A stretch of 47,717 nt of DNA from Saccharopolyspora elongata (GTDB taxonomy: Bacteria; Actinomycetota; Actinomycetes; Mycobacteriales; Pseudonocardiaceae). The stretch's first letter is position 1; each line of letters begins with the position of its first letter. The notes below the pieces were generated by a model, which was given only the letters and a program-made list of their open reading frames with translations, was not told the origin of the DNA and ran no database searches. Positions 25,109-34,049 of this stretch are shown one piece after another. A program made the translations under genes and the position numbers. The stretch is taken from the NCBI RefSeq assembly GCF_004348985.1, contig NZ_SMKW01000072.1:1-47717 (forward strand), written 5' to 3'.

Positions 25109-25575
25109 GCGAAGCGACCGACACGCCGAACCCCGCCGAGCCGGCCGAGCCCGCTGTGAACCCGCACGCCGAAACCGTGCGCCGGCTCGCTGCGGCGATG
25201 CTGCGCACCGCCTTGTGGCCGGGTGTGGCGACGGTGGCCATCGGGGCGGTCGTGGCGACTGTGCTGGTCGGTGTGCCCGGCCTGGTCGGGGCGCTGATCG
25301 GCGGCGTTGTGGCGTTCGCCTCGTCGCTGCTGACGATCTGGCTGATGCGGTTCACCGGCGGCATGAGCCCGCACTTCGTGATGGTCGCCGCGCTCGGCGG
25401 CTACGTCGGGAAGATGATCGTGCTGCTGGTGGTGATGACGTTGCTCGGCGGCGTCGACGCGATCCACCGGGAATCGTTGGCGTTCACCATGCTGGCCACC
25501 GTGATGGTGTGGGCGGGCGCCGAGGTGGTGGCGTTCAAGCGCACCAAGATTCCCACGATCGTGCCGGGAAGCTGA
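25105..25575 (+). CDS. Small membrane protein upstream of atp operon (AtpI-like position)
   Basis: 156 residues from ATG 25105, inside the stop of the transferase gene. After an acidic Pro/Ala tail (about 1-25) there are about four membrane helices: VATVAIGAVVATVLVGVPG, LIGGVVAFASSLLTIWLM, GGYVGKMIVLLVVMTLL and LAFTMLATVMVWAGAEVVAF. By position it corresponds to Rv1303 and to AtpI, proposed to help assemble the c-ring. Sequence alone supports only an AtpI-like call. Confidence 0.75.
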   Translation: MSEATDTPNPAEPAEPAVNPHAETVRRLAAAMLRTALWPGVATVAIGAVVATVLVGVPGLVGALIGGVVAFASSLLTIWLMRFTGGMSPHFVMVAALGGYVGKMIVLLVVMTLLGGVDAIHRESLAFTMLATVMVWAGAEVVAFKRTKIPTIVPGS

Positions 25576-25711
25576 TTCGTCTCGACGCGGTTTCCAGGCC
25601 CCCGGCCGCTGCGCCGGACGGGTGGAAGCGGACCACATGTCGGGAGACTACCTACCCGCTGGTATCGTCCCGCCGCAGAAGCCTTCCCTGCACAGCGCGG
25701 GTCCAAGGGGC

Positions 25712-25760
25712 GCACGGAGGCCCCTCGATCCCACCGGGTGGGGAGGGCCCCTCCGCGTGC
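25712..25760 (+). promoter_or_regulatory. Imperfect hairpin upstream of atpB
   Basis: GCACGGAGGCCCCTC (25712-25726) pairs imperfectly with GAGGGCCCCTCCGCGTGC (25743-25760). It lies in the 272-bp gap between the AtpI-like gene and atpB and could end the upstream message. TACGTT further on (25779-25784) may be a -10 for the atp operon; no good -35 was found. Confidence 0.45.
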
Positions 25761-25847
25761 CAGATCGCGTATCAGGTACGTTAAGTGCAAAACGTGACGA
25801 TTCCCCCGGCAGAGTGAAGTTCACCGGGAGAACCGGAAGGAGCCCAG

Positions 25848-26627
25848 TTGGGCGCGCTGATGCTGGCCGAGGGCGGAACATTCCAACCGCCGGGCGCCGA
25901 TAGCTTTATCCTTCCGCCGATCTTCGGCGGAGTCACCAAGCCGATGGTCCTCGTCGTTCTCTCGGCGATCATCGTGGCCGCGTACTTCGTGATCGCCACC
26001 CGGAACCTGAAGCTCGTTCCGGGCAAGGGGCAGTTCGTCGCGGAGTTCGTCTACGAGTTCAGCCGCAACAAGATCGCGCGGGAACACATCGGGGCCAAGG
26101 ATTTCCGTCCGTTCGTGCCGCTGATCTTCGCGCTGTTCACGTTCATCCTGGTGAACAACATCTTCGGCATCATCCCGATCATCCAGTTCCCCACGATGTC
26201 GCGGATCGGCTTCCCGCTCGCGCTGGCCGCCGTGGTGTACCTGGTGTTCCACGGTGTCGGCTTCGCGCGGCATGGATTCCTGGGCTACTTCAAGCACATC
26301 ATGTTCCCGCCCGGGGTGCCGAAGCCGATCTACCTCCTGCTGTCGCCGATCGAGCTCTTCCAGAAGTTCATCGCGCAGCCGGCCGCGCTGGCGATCCGAG
26401 TGTTCGCCGCGATGTTCGCCGGTCACCTGATCCTGCTGGTGTTCACGCTCGGTGGCGAGTTCCTGCTGCTCGAGGCCGGGGCCGCGCTGAAGCCGGTCTC
26501 GCTCGTCGGGTTCGCCTTCGCCATCGCGCTGACCTTCGTCGAGGCCCTGATCCAGGTGCTGCAGGCGTACATCTTCGCGCTGCTGACCGCGAGCTTCATC
26601 GGCGCGGCGTTGTCCGAAGGCCACTGA
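25848..26627 (+). CDS. atpB: ATP synthase Fo subunit a
   Basis: 259 residues from TTG 25848 behind GGAAGGAG; ATG 25860 is a possible later start. Membrane helices follow the family pattern. The essential Arg of the proton half-channel lies in QPAALAIRVFAAMFAGHLIL, and the last helix has FVEALIQVLQAYIFALLTASFIG. It forms the proton path against the c-ring. First gene of atpBEFHAGDC. Confidence 0.96.
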   Translation: MGALMLAEGGTFQPPGADSFILPPIFGGVTKPMVLVVLSAIIVAAYFVIATRNLKLVPGKGQFVAEFVYEFSRNKIAREHIGAKDFRPFVPLIFALFTFILVNNIFGIIPIIQFPTMSRIGFPLALAAVVYLVFHGVGFARHGFLGYFKHIMFPPGVPKPIYLLLSPIELFQKFIAQPAALAIRVFAAMFAGHLILLVFTLGGEFLLLEAGAALKPVSLVGFAFAIALTFVEALIQVLQAYIFALLTASFIGAALSEGH

Positions 26628-26700
26628 ACAAGAGACTTCGTTCCCAACAAAGGACCTGTCGATCCGCGCCGAGAAGCGGACCGAGTGAAAGGTAGTGACA

Positions 26701-26958
26701 GTGAGCAACATCGTTCTCGCGCAGGCCGCCGAAGCCGCGGGCAGCATCAACCCCGGTCTGGCCGCGATCGGTTACGGCCTGGGCGCCGTCGGCCCCGGTA
26801 TCGGTGTCGGCCTGATCTGGGCCGCCGTCATCAACGGCACCGCCCGCCAGCCGGAGGCCCAGGGCCAGCTGCAGGGCATCGCCTGGATCTCCTTCGTTCT
26901 GGTCGAGGTGCTGGCGCTGATCGGCCTGGTCGTCTACTTCATCGCGTCCGCTGCCTGA
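26701..26958 (+). CDS. atpE: ATP synthase Fo subunit c
   Basis: 85 residues from GTG 26701; GTG 26695 is also in frame but too near the AAAGG site. Two helices: AAIGYGLGAVGPGIGVGLIWAA (26 to 47, given in part) with the glycine-rich face, and ISFVLVEVLALIGLVVYF with proton-carrying Glu69. The polar loop is RQPEAQ. It builds the rotor ring. Confidence 0.97.
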   Translation: MSNIVLAQAAEAAGSINPGLAAIGYGLGAVGPGIGVGLIWAAVINGTARQPEAQGQLQGIAWISFVLVEVLALIGLVVYFIASAA

Positions 26959-26988
26959 TAACGGCTCAACGCGTTGGGAGACGTTGTG

Positions 26989-27552
26989 GTGAAGACGCAG
27001 ATGCTGCTGGCCGCCGAAGGCGAGCACAACCCGATCATCCCGGAACCCGCGGAGATCGTGGTCGGTCTGATCGCGTTCCTGCTGCTGCTGTTCGTGCTGT
27101 GGAAGTACGCGGTCCCGCGCTTCGAGAAGATCTACGCGGAGCGCAGCGAGCGGATCGAAGGCGGTATCGCCAAGGCCGAGGCCGCGCAGGCCGAGGCCCA
27201 GCGGACGCTGGAGCAGTACAAGTCGCAGCTGGCCGAGGCCCGCGCGGAAGCGGCCCGGATCCGCGATGACGCCCGCGCCGAAGGCCAGCAGATCCTGGAA
27301 GAGATGCGCACCCAGGCGCAGACCGAGTCCGAGCGGATCATCAACCAGGGCCAGACCCAGTTGGCGCACCAGCGGGCTCAGATCGTCGCCGAGCTGCGGT
27401 CGGACCTCGGCCGCCAGGCGGTCGAGCTGGCCGGCCGGATCGTCGGCGAGTCCCTGGAGGACGAGGCCCGTCGGCGGGGCACCGTCGACCGGTTCCTTGA
27501 CGAGCTGGAGGCCACCTCGGCCCCGGCGTCGTCCGAATCGGCCAAGGCCTAA
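26989..27552 (+). CDS. atpF: ATP synthase Fo subunit b
   Basis: 187 residues from GTG 26989, 8 nt after GGGAG; GTG 26986 is an alternative. One membrane helix (about 18-38, IVVGLIAFLLLLFVLWKYAV) is followed by a long Ala/Glu/Arg coiled coil (about 45-165) that acts as the stator stalk. It ends in an Ala/Ser/Pro tail. Confidence 0.95.
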   Translation: MKTQMLLAAEGEHNPIIPEPAEIVVGLIAFLLLLFVLWKYAVPRFEKIYAERSERIEGGIAKAEAAQAEAQRTLEQYKSQLAEARAEAARIRDDARAEGQQILEEMRTQAQTESERIINQGQTQLAHQRAQIVAELRSDLGRQAVELAGRIVGESLEDEARRRGTVDRFLDELEATSAPASSESAKA

Positions 27553-27573
27553 CCGAGTGAAAGGCGCTGAGAG

Positions 27574-28404
27574 TTGAGCACCCTCGTGAACGCCGCGAGC
27601 CGTGAGGCGCTGGCAGCCACCGAGCTGCAGCTGCTGCAGGCCACCGATGGGGCCCAGGCTGCGGAGATCACCGGGCTCGCCGACGAGCTGTTCGGCGTGG
27701 CCGCCCTGCTGGGCCGCGAGTCCACGCTGCGGCGGGCGCTCGCCGACGCCTCCACCGACCCGCGGTCCAGGGAAGACCTGGCCCGCGGGCTGTTGGCGGA
27801 CAAGCTCGGCGCGCGGGCGCTGCCGGTGGTCGTCGAGGCCGTCCGGGCCCGTTGGTCCAGCCCGAAGGACCTGGTCGACGGGCTGGAGCGGTTGGGCCGC
27901 ACCGCGCTGCTGGTGCAGGCCGAGCGGGCCGGCCGGCTCGACGCCGTCGAGGACGAGCTGTTCCGGCTGGGTCGCATCATCGGCTCCCAGGTGGACCTGG
28001 AGCGGTTGCTGTCGGACCCGACCGGCGACGAGGCGGGCAAGTACGCCGTCGTCGACCAGCTCATCGAGGGCAAGGTCGAGCCGGTGACCCTGGACCTGGT
28101 CCGCCAGCTGGTGGCCCGGCCGCGCGGCCGGCGGGTCAGCGAGGGGCTGGAAGAGCTGGCCGAGCTGTCGGCGAAGCGCCGCGAGCGCTCGGTGGCGCAC
28201 GTCCGGTCCGCGATCCCGCTCAGCGATGAGCAGCAGCAGCGGCTGTCGCGCACGCTGCAGCGGATCTACTCGCGGCCGATCGCCCTGCACCTGGAGGTCG
28301 ACTCCGCGGTCGAGGGCGGGCTGCTGATCCGGATCGGCGACGAGGTCATCGACGGCAGCATCACGGGACGCCTGCAGTCCCTGCGGCGCGACCTCGCCGA
28401 CTAA
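27574..28404 (+). CDS. atpH: ATP synthase F1 subunit delta
   Basis: 276 residues from TTG 27574 (GTG 27586 is an alternative). The family signature near the C-terminus is PIALHLEVDSAVEGGLLIRIGDEVIDGS (given here only as a landmark, residues about 231-260), followed by RLQSLRRDLAD. At 276 residues it is longer than the roughly 180 of E. coli delta. It is separate from atpF, unlike the fused b-delta of mycobacteria. Confidence 0.93.
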   Translation: MSTLVNAASREALAATELQLLQATDGAQAAEITGLADELFGVAALLGRESTLRRALADASTDPRSREDLARGLLADKLGARALPVVVEAVRARWSSPKDLVDGLERLGRTALLVQAERAGRLDAVEDELFRLGRIIGSQVDLERLLSDPTGDEAGKYAVVDQLIEGKVEPVTLDLVRQLVARPRGRRVSEGLEELAELSAKRRERSVAHVRSAIPLSDEQQQRLSRTLQRIYSRPIALHLEVDSAVEGGLLIRIGDEVIDGSITGRLQSLRRDLAD

Positions 28405-28487
28405 GACCACGGGCCGTAGGCCCGGGAAACCGGTGCGGCGCCCAAACCAACTCCCTTCCAAGAACTAACCGAGGGCAGGAACGAGAC

Positions 28488-30137
28488 ATGGCGGAGCTGA
28501 CGATCTCGTCGGACGAGATCCGCAGTGCGATCGAGAAGTACGTCTCCAGCTACTCCCCGGAGGTCAGCCGCGAGGAGGTCGGGGTCGTCACTGATACCGG
28601 TGACGGCATCGGCCATGTCGAGGGTCTGCCTTCGGTGATGACCGAGGAGCTGCTGGAGTTCCCGGGCGGCATCTACGGTGTCGCGATGAACCTGGAAGCT
28701 CAGGAGATCGGTGCGGTCATCCTGGGTGAGTCCGAGAAGATCGAGGAAGGCCAGGAGGTCAAGCGGACCGGCAAGGTCATGTCCGTGCCGGTCGGCGACG
28801 GCTTCCTCGGCCGCGTGGTCGACCCGCTGGGCGCCCCGATCGACGGCCTCGGCGACATCGTCGCCGAGGAGCAGCGTCCCCTGGAGCTGCAGGCCGCGAC
28901 GGTCGTGCAGCGGCAGGGCGTGGGCGAGCCGCTGCAGACCGGTATCAAGGCCATCGACTCGATGACCCCGATCGGCCGCGGCCAGCGCCAGCTGATCATC
29001 GGCGACCGCAAGACCGGCAAGACCACGGTCGCGGTCGACACGATCATCAACCAGAAGGGCAACTGGGACAGCGGCGACCCGCAGAAGCAGGTCCGCTGCA
29101 TCTACGTCGCGATCGGCCAGAAGGGCTCCACGATCGCCGGCGTGAAGCGGTCCCTCGAGGACGCCGGGGCGATGGAGTACACCACCATCGTCGCCGCGCC
29201 GGCCTCCGACTCGCCGGGTCTGAAGTGGCTGGCCCCGTACGCCGGTTCGGCCATCGGCCAGCACTGGATGTACCAGGGCAAGCACGTCCTGATCGTCTTC
29301 GACGACCTGACCAAGCAGGCCGAGGCCTACCGGGCGATCTCGCTGCTGCTGCGCCGCCCGCCGGGCCGCGAGGCCTACCCGGGCGACGTGTTCTACCTGC
29401 ACTCGCGTCTGCTGGAGCGCTGCGCGAAGCTCTCCGACGAGATGGGCGCCGGTTCGATGACGGGTCTGCCGATCATCGAGACCAAGGCCAACGACGTGTC
29501 GGCCTACATCCCGACCAACGTCATCTCCATCACCGACGGCCAGTGCTTCCTGCAGTCCGACCTGTTCAACTCGGGTCAGCGCCCGGCCATCGACGTCGGT
29601 ATCTCGGTGTCGCGCGTCGGTGGTTCCGCGCAGATCAAGGCGATGCGGAAGGTCACCGGGTCGCTGAAGATCGACCTGGCGCAGTTCCGCGAGCTGGAGG
29701 CGTTCTCCGCGTTCGCCTCCGACCTGGACGCCGCGTCGAAGGCGCAGCTGGAGCGCGGTGCCCGCCTGATGGAGATCCTCAAGCAGGGCCAGGGCGCGCC
29801 GCTGCCGGTCGAGGAAGAGGTCGTGTCGCTGTTCCTGGGCACCCAGGGGCACCTCGACTCGGTGCCGGTCGCCGACGTGCGCCGCTTCGAGTCCGAGTTT
29901 CTGGCGCACCTGCGGCGCACCCACGAGTCCGTGCTGAAGGACATCGTCGAGACCAAGCAGCTCTCCGACGACGGTGTCAAGTTCATCGTGGAATCGGTGG
30001 AGGACTTCAAGAAGCAGTTCACCTCGTCCGACGGTTCCTCGGTCGCACCGGAGGAGCAGCCGGAAGCCGAGGCGCTGGCGGCCGACGAGGTGGGCCAGGA
30101 GACCGTCAAGGTCAACCGCCCCGCCCCGAAGAAGTGA
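28488..30137 (+). CDS. atpA: ATP synthase F1 subunit alpha
   Basis: 549 residues from ATG 28488. Walker A GDRKTGKTTVAVDT (about 171-184) and the catalytic arginine finger region YIPTNVISITDGQC are present. The C-terminus has an acidic extension of about 25 residues (SSVAPEEQPEAEALAADEV), in line with the extended alpha of actinobacteria, where such tails have been tied to low ATP hydrolysis. It is the non-catalytic nucleotide subunit of the hexamer. Confidence 0.97.
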   Translation: MAELTISSDEIRSAIEKYVSSYSPEVSREEVGVVTDTGDGIGHVEGLPSVMTEELLEFPGGIYGVAMNLEAQEIGAVILGESEKIEEGQEVKRTGKVMSVPVGDGFLGRVVDPLGAPIDGLGDIVAEEQRPLELQAATVVQRQGVGEPLQTGIKAIDSMTPIGRGQRQLIIGDRKTGKTTVAVDTIINQKGNWDSGDPQKQVRCIYVAIGQKGSTIAGVKRSLEDAGAMEYTTIVAAPASDSPGLKWLAPYAGSAIGQHWMYQGKHVLIVFDDLTKQAEAYRAISLLLRRPPGREAYPGDVFYLHSRLLERCAKLSDEMGAGSMTGLPIIETKANDVSAYIPTNVISITDGQCFLQSDLFNSGQRPAIDVGISVSRVGGSAQIKAMRKVTGSLKIDLAQFRELEAFSAFASDLDAASKAQLERGARLMEILKQGQGAPLPVEEEVVSLFLGTQGHLDSVPVADVRRFESEFLAHLRRTHESVLKDIVETKQLSDDGVKFIVESVEDFKKQFTSSDGSSVAPEEQPEAEALAADEVGQETVKVNRPAPKK

Positions 30138-30147
30138 CCGGATAGCC

Positions 30148-31074
30148 ATGGCTCAACTTCGGGAACTGCGAAACCGCATCCGGTCGGTCAAATCGACCCG
30201 GAAGATCACCAAGGCGCAGGAGCTGATCGCTACCTCGCGCATCATGAAGGCGCAGGCCAGGGTCGAGGCGTCTCGCCCGTACGCGGACGAGATCACCAAC
30301 GTCCTGACCGCGCTGGCCGACGTGAGCACGCTGGACCACCCGCTGCTGACCGAACGCTCCAACCCGAAGCGCGCCGGCGTGCTGATCGTGACCAGCGACC
30401 GGGGCTTCTGCGGTGGCTACAACGCCAACGTGATCAAGGCGGCGGAGGAGCTGCAGTCGCTGCTGCGCGAGCAGGGCAAGACCCCCGTGCTGTACGTCAT
30501 CGGCCGCAAGGGCGAGGCGTACTACCGCTTCCGGCAGCGCAAGGTCGAGGCGAGCTGGACCGGTTTCACCGACCGGCCCGCTTACACCGACGCCGCCGAG
30601 GTGGGCGAGACGCTGGTCAAGGCATTCCTGGCGGGTGCCGACGACTACCTCGACGACGGGGGCACGGACGGTACGCTGGGTGTGGATGAGCTGCACTTGG
30701 TGCACACCGAGTTCGTCTCCATGCTCACCCAGAAGCCGACGGTCAGGCGGATCGCGCCGCTTGAGGTCGAGTACGCCGAAGAGCCTACGAAGACCCTCAA
30801 GTCGACGTACGAGTTCGAACCGGACGCGGAGGCCCTGCTCCGGGCCCTGCTGCCGAAGTACATCAAGACCCGCCTGTTCGCCGGTCTGCTGGATGCAGCG
30901 GCGTCCGAGCACGCTGCCCGCCGTACGGCTATGAAGTCGGCGACGGACAACGCGGACGAATTGATCCGCAACCTCAGCCGTGAGGCAAACCAGGCTCGCC
31001 AGGCCCAGATCACCCAAGAAATCAGCGAGATCGTCGGTGGTGTCGAGGCGCTCTCGTCAGCAGGAAGTGAGTGA
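30148..31074 (+). CDS. atpG: ATP synthase F1 subunit gamma
   Basis: 308 residues from ATG 30148. N-terminal LRELRNRIRSVKSTRKITKA and C-terminal AARRTAMKSATDNADELI form the central coiled-coil shaft. TSDRGFCGGYNANVIK is conserved. An insert DDYLDDGGTDGTLGVDELHL (about 169-188) matches the short loop typical of actinobacterial gamma. It couples c-ring rotation to F1. Confidence 0.96.
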   Translation: MAQLRELRNRIRSVKSTRKITKAQELIATSRIMKAQARVEASRPYADEITNVLTALADVSTLDHPLLTERSNPKRAGVLIVTSDRGFCGGYNANVIKAAEELQSLLREQGKTPVLYVIGRKGEAYYRFRQRKVEASWTGFTDRPAYTDAAEVGETLVKAFLAGADDYLDDGGTDGTLGVDELHLVHTEFVSMLTQKPTVRRIAPLEVEYAEEPTKTLKSTYEFEPDAEALLRALLPKYIKTRLFAGLLDAAASEHAARRTAMKSATDNADELIRNLSREANQARQAQITQEISEIVGGVEALSSAGSE

Positions 31075-31075
31075 C

Positions 31076-32509
31076 ATGACCGCTACTGCCACTAGCACTG
31101 CTACGGGCACTGGCCGCGTCGTCCGGGTTCTCGGCCCGGTCGTGGACGTCGAGTTTCCGCGAGACCAGGTGCCGGACCTCTACAACGCGCTCTCCGTGGA
31201 CATCACTGCGGAAGGCATGGCCAAGACGCTGACGCTGGAGGTCGCCCAGCACCTGGGTGACAGCGTCGTGCGGACGATCTCGATGCAGCCGACCCAGGGT
31301 CTGGTGCGCGGCGTGGCCGTGACCGACTCCGGCGCGGGCATCTCGGTGCCGGTCGGCGACGTCGTCAAGGGCCACGTGTTCAACGCCTTGGGCCACTGCC
31401 TCGATGAGCCGGGCTACGGCTCGGACGCCGAGCGCTGGACGATCCACCGCAAGGCACCGGCCTTCGACAAGCTCGAAGGCCGGACCGAGATGCTGGAGAC
31501 CGGCATCAAGGTGATCGACCTGCTCACCCCGTACGTGCAGGGTGGCAAGATCGGTCTGTTCGGTGGCGCCGGTGTCGGCAAGACCGTTCTGATCCAGGAG
31601 ATGATCCGACGGGTCGCCAAGAACTTCGGTGGCACCTCGGTTTTCGCCGGTGTCGGTGAGCGCACCCGTGAGGGCAACGACCTCTGGGTGGAGATGGCGG
31701 AGTCCGGCGTGCTCGCCGACACCGCGCTGGTCTTCGGCCAGATGGACGAGCCGCCGGGCACCCGTATGCGGGTCGCGCTGTCCGCGCTGACGATGGCGGA
31801 GTACTTCCGCGACGTGCAGAACCAGGACGTGCTGCTGTTCATCGACAACATCTTCCGGTTCACCCAGGCCGGCCAGGAGGTTTCGACCCTGCTGGGCCGG
31901 ATGCCGTCCGCGGTGGGTTACCAGCCGACGCTGGCCGACGAGATGGGTGAGCTGCAGGAGCGGATCACCTCGACGCAGGGTCGCTCGATCACCTCGATGC
32001 AGGCGATCTACGTGCCCGCGGACGACTACACCGACCCGGCCCCGGCGACGACCTTCGCCCACCTGGACGCGACGACCGAGCTTTCCCGGCCGATCTCGCA
32101 GAAGGGCATTTACCCGGCGGTGGACCCGCTGTCGTCCAGCTCCACCATCCTCGACCCGGCCATCGTCGGCGAGGAGCACTACCGGGTGGCGCAGGAGGTC
32201 AAGCGGATCCTGCAGAAGTACAAGGAACTGCAGGACATCATCGCCATCCTCGGTATGGACGAGCTGTCCGAAGAGGACAAGGTGACGGTGCAGCGGGCGC
32301 GTCGCATCGAGCGCTACCTGTCGCAGAACTTCTTCGTGGCCAAGCAGTTCACCGGCCAGGAGGGCTCCTTCGTTCCGCTGAAGGAGACCATCGAGGCGTT
32401 CGACAAGCTCTGCAAGGGCGACTTCGACCACTACCCGGAGCAGGCGTTCCTATCCATCGGTGGTCTCGACGACCTGGAGCAGGCGTACAAGAAGCTCACC
32501 GAGAAGTGA
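31076..32509 (+). CDS. atpD: ATP synthase F1 subunit beta
   Basis: 477 residues from ATG 31076, 1 nt after the atpG stop. Walker A GGAGVGKTVLIQEM, the catalytic Glu in VGERTREGNDLW, the DELSEED lever (DELSEEDK) and the adenine pocket near FVAKQFTGQEGSFV are all present. A Thr/Ala-rich start (TATATSTATGTG) precedes the barrel. It is the catalytic subunit. A strong hairpin follows. Confidence 0.97.
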   Translation: MTATATSTATGTGRVVRVLGPVVDVEFPRDQVPDLYNALSVDITAEGMAKTLTLEVAQHLGDSVVRTISMQPTQGLVRGVAVTDSGAGISVPVGDVVKGHVFNALGHCLDEPGYGSDAERWTIHRKAPAFDKLEGRTEMLETGIKVIDLLTPYVQGGKIGLFGGAGVGKTVLIQEMIRRVAKNFGGTSVFAGVGERTREGNDLWVEMAESGVLADTALVFGQMDEPPGTRMRVALSALTMAEYFRDVQNQDVLLFIDNIFRFTQAGQEVSTLLGRMPSAVGYQPTLADEMGELQERITSTQGRSITSMQAIYVPADDYTDPAPATTFAHLDATTELSRPISQKGIYPAVDPLSSSSTILDPAIVGEEHYRVAQEVKRILQKYKELQDIIAILGMDELSEEDKVTVQRARRIERYLSQNFFVAKQFTGQEGSFVPLKETIEAFDKLCKGDFDHYPEQAFLSIGGLDDLEQAYKKLTEK

Positions 32510-32547
32510 GCGCCGGGCCCCGCTGAAGGGGTCGGCAGACCGGCAAC

Positions 32548-32577
32548 GGGGTCGGGGTCCGCGCGGACCCCGACCCC
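32548..32577 (+). terminator. Strong hairpin between atpD and atpC
   Basis: GGGGTCGGGGTCC pairs perfectly with GGACCCCGACCCC across GCGC, a 13-bp GC stem 39 nt after the atpD stop. It has no T tract, but it is as stable as the terminators elsewhere in the window. Confidence 0.75.
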
Positions 32578-32644
32578 GCTTGCGAAAGCACCACCACAAG
32601 GCATTATCAGCCCGGCCAGTCACGATCGCCCTGGTGGCACCGGA

Positions 32645-32650
32645 TAGACT
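32645..32650 (+). promoter_or_regulatory. Possible separate atpC promoter (-10)
   Basis: TAGACT lies 30 nt before the atpC start and after the hairpin at 32548-32577. No clear -35 was found. It would allow atpC to be transcribed independently. Confidence 0.35.
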
Positions 32651-32680
32651 GCGGGCACACACCCGACAAAGGAGACGCGC

Positions 32681-33046
32681 GTGGCCAACATGTCCGTCCA
32701 ACTGGTCGCCGTCGAGCGCCGCCTGTGGTCCGGGGAGGCGACCGCGGTGGTCGCGCAGACCACCGAGGGAGAGATCGGCATCCTGCCCGGGCACGAGCCG
32801 CTGCTCGGCGAGCTGATCGAGGGTGGTGTGGTGCGCATCACCACCACCGAGAAGGAGACCGTCACGGCCGCGGTGCACGGTGGTTTCCTGTCGGTCACCG
32901 CGGACGGGGTGAGCGTGCTGGCGGAGTCCGCGGAGCTCGCCTCCGAGATCGACGTGGAGCAGGCCCGCGCGGACGTCAAGAGCGCCGACGAACAGGCCCG
33001 AGCACGGGCCTTGAGCCGATTGCGAGCGGCCGGCCACTCGGCCTGA
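32681..33046 (+). CDS. atpC: ATP synthase F1 subunit epsilon
   Basis: 121 residues from GTG 32681. The N-terminal beta sandwich is complete: VQLVAVERRLWSGEATAV, EGEIGILPGHEPLLGEL, HGGFLSVTADGVSVLAESAE. The C-terminal helical part is short, as in mycobacteria. It couples and restrains the motor. It is separated from atpD by 171 nt that contain a strong hairpin and a possible promoter, unlike the tight spacing of the other atp genes. Confidence 0.93.
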   Translation: MANMSVQLVAVERRLWSGEATAVVAQTTEGEIGILPGHEPLLGELIEGGVVRITTTEKETVTAAVHGGFLSVTADGVSVLAESAELASEIDVEQARADVKSADEQARARALSRLRAAGHSA

Positions 33047-33058
33047 TCCGGGCCGCGC

Positions 33059-33496
33059 ATGGGTTCCCCGGTCTTGTTGCTGGCAGCGGCCTTCGGGCTG
33101 CTGGTGATCGCTGCCCTGGTAGTCGGGGCGCTCGCGTGGCGGCGGCTGCGGGAACTGCGCGTCGGGGGCATCGACGTGGCGCTGCGCGCCAGCAAGGACG
33201 GCGGTGGCCGCGGCTGGCACCTGGGTGTCGCGCACTACCGGGGCGAGGAGTTCACCTGGTATCGCGTGCTCAGCCTGCGGTCCGGGCCGAACTGGGTGAT
33301 CAACCGCCGGGACGTGGAGATCGCGCGGCGCCGCGAGCCGTCGATGGCCGAGGCGTATGCGATGCCGTCCGGATCGACGGTCCTCGACCTGACCGGCCCG
33401 GAGCTGGAGCTGGCGATGAACACCGACGCCCTGACCGGCTTCCTGTCCTGGCTCGAATCGGCCCCACCGGGCCGGTCGGTGCCCTGGGCATCCTGA
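33059..33496 (+). CDS. DUF2550 family membrane-anchored protein
   Basis: 145 residues from ATG 33059. One N-terminal membrane helix (about 4-25) is followed by a cytoplasmic beta-rich domain of the DUF2550 type: RASKDGGGRGWHLGVAHY, EEFTWYRVLSLRSGPNWVI and LDLTGPELELAMNTDALTGF. The family sits directly after atpC in many actinobacteria (Rv1312 in M. tuberculosis). Its role is unknown. Confidence 0.9.
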   Translation: MGSPVLLLAAAFGLLVIAALVVGALAWRRLRELRVGGIDVALRASKDGGGRGWHLGVAHYRGEEFTWYRVLSLRSGPNWVINRRDVEIARRREPSMAEAYAMPSGSTVLDLTGPELELAMNTDALTGFLSWLESAPPGRSVPWAS

Positions 33497-33503
33497 AACG
33501 ACC

Positions 33504-33533
33504 AGCGGGGTCCGCTACCGGGCCCCGCTTTTT
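33504..33533 (+). terminator. Terminator of the atp operon
   Basis: AGCGGGG pairs with CCCCGCT, with partial pairing of CCG/CGG inside, and TTTTT follows. This is a canonical intrinsic terminator after the DUF2550 gene. Confidence 0.85.
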
Positions 33534-33566
33534 CGTGCGCCGAAACCGGTGCGCTGACCAGGGTTC

Positions 33567-33581
33567 TAAGCTGCGGGAATG
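33567..33581 (+). promoter_or_regulatory. -10 element and leaderless start of GNAT gene
   Basis: TAAGCT at 33567-33572 lies 6 nt before the ATG with no ribosome site, so transcription probably starts at the ATG. Confidence 0.5.
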
Positions 33582-34049
33582 CGCATCGAGACGGTCGAGT
33601 ACGACCACCCCGACGCCAAGAGGTTGATCGACGAGCTCCAGCGGGAGTACGTCGTGCGCTACGGCGAGGAAGACCTGACGCCGGTGGACCCCGTCGAGTT
33701 CCGGTCGCCCGGTGGCCTGTTCCTGCTCGGCTACGTCGACGCCCGCGCGGTCGCCTCCGGCGGGTGGCGGGTCCAGGACGGCGACGGGCCTGGTTTCCGG
33801 GACGGCGACGCCGAGCTCAAGCGGATGTACATCGCTCCCGATGCGCGTGGGAACGGGTTGGCGCGGCGGATGCTCGCCGAACTGGAGAACACCGCCGCGC
33901 TGGCCGGCCGCAAGCGCATCGTGCTGGAGACCGGCACCCGGCAGCCGGAGGCGATCGGCCTCTACGCCTCCTCCGGCTACACGGAGATCGAGAAGTTCGG
34001 GGTGTACCGCGACGACCCGCTGAGCAGGTGCTTCGGCAAGGATCTCTAG
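33579..34049 (+). CDS. GNAT-family N-acetyltransferase
   Basis: 156 residues from ATG 33579. The acetyl-CoA loop region is ELKRMYIAPDARGNGLARRM (about 80-99), with R-G-N-G-L-A, then LETGTRQPEAIGLYASSGY and a C-terminal strand. This pattern is common in small acetyltransferases that act on amino acid or amine substrates; the target is unknown. Its stop overlaps the stop of the opposing PduO-type gene by 2 nt (CTAG). Confidence 0.88.
   Translation: MRIETVEYDHPDAKRLIDELQREYVVRYGEEDLTPVDPVEFRSPGGLFLLGYVDARAVASGGWRVQDGDGPGFRDGDAELKRMYIAPDARGNGLARRMLAELENTAALAGRKRIVLETGTRQPEAIGLYASSGYTEIEKFGVYRDDPLSRCFGKDL

Noticed and set aside
34046..34049. Overlap of the GNAT and PduO-type genes as an error
   Set aside because: CTAG gives a TAG stop on both strands, a natural convergent arrangement.
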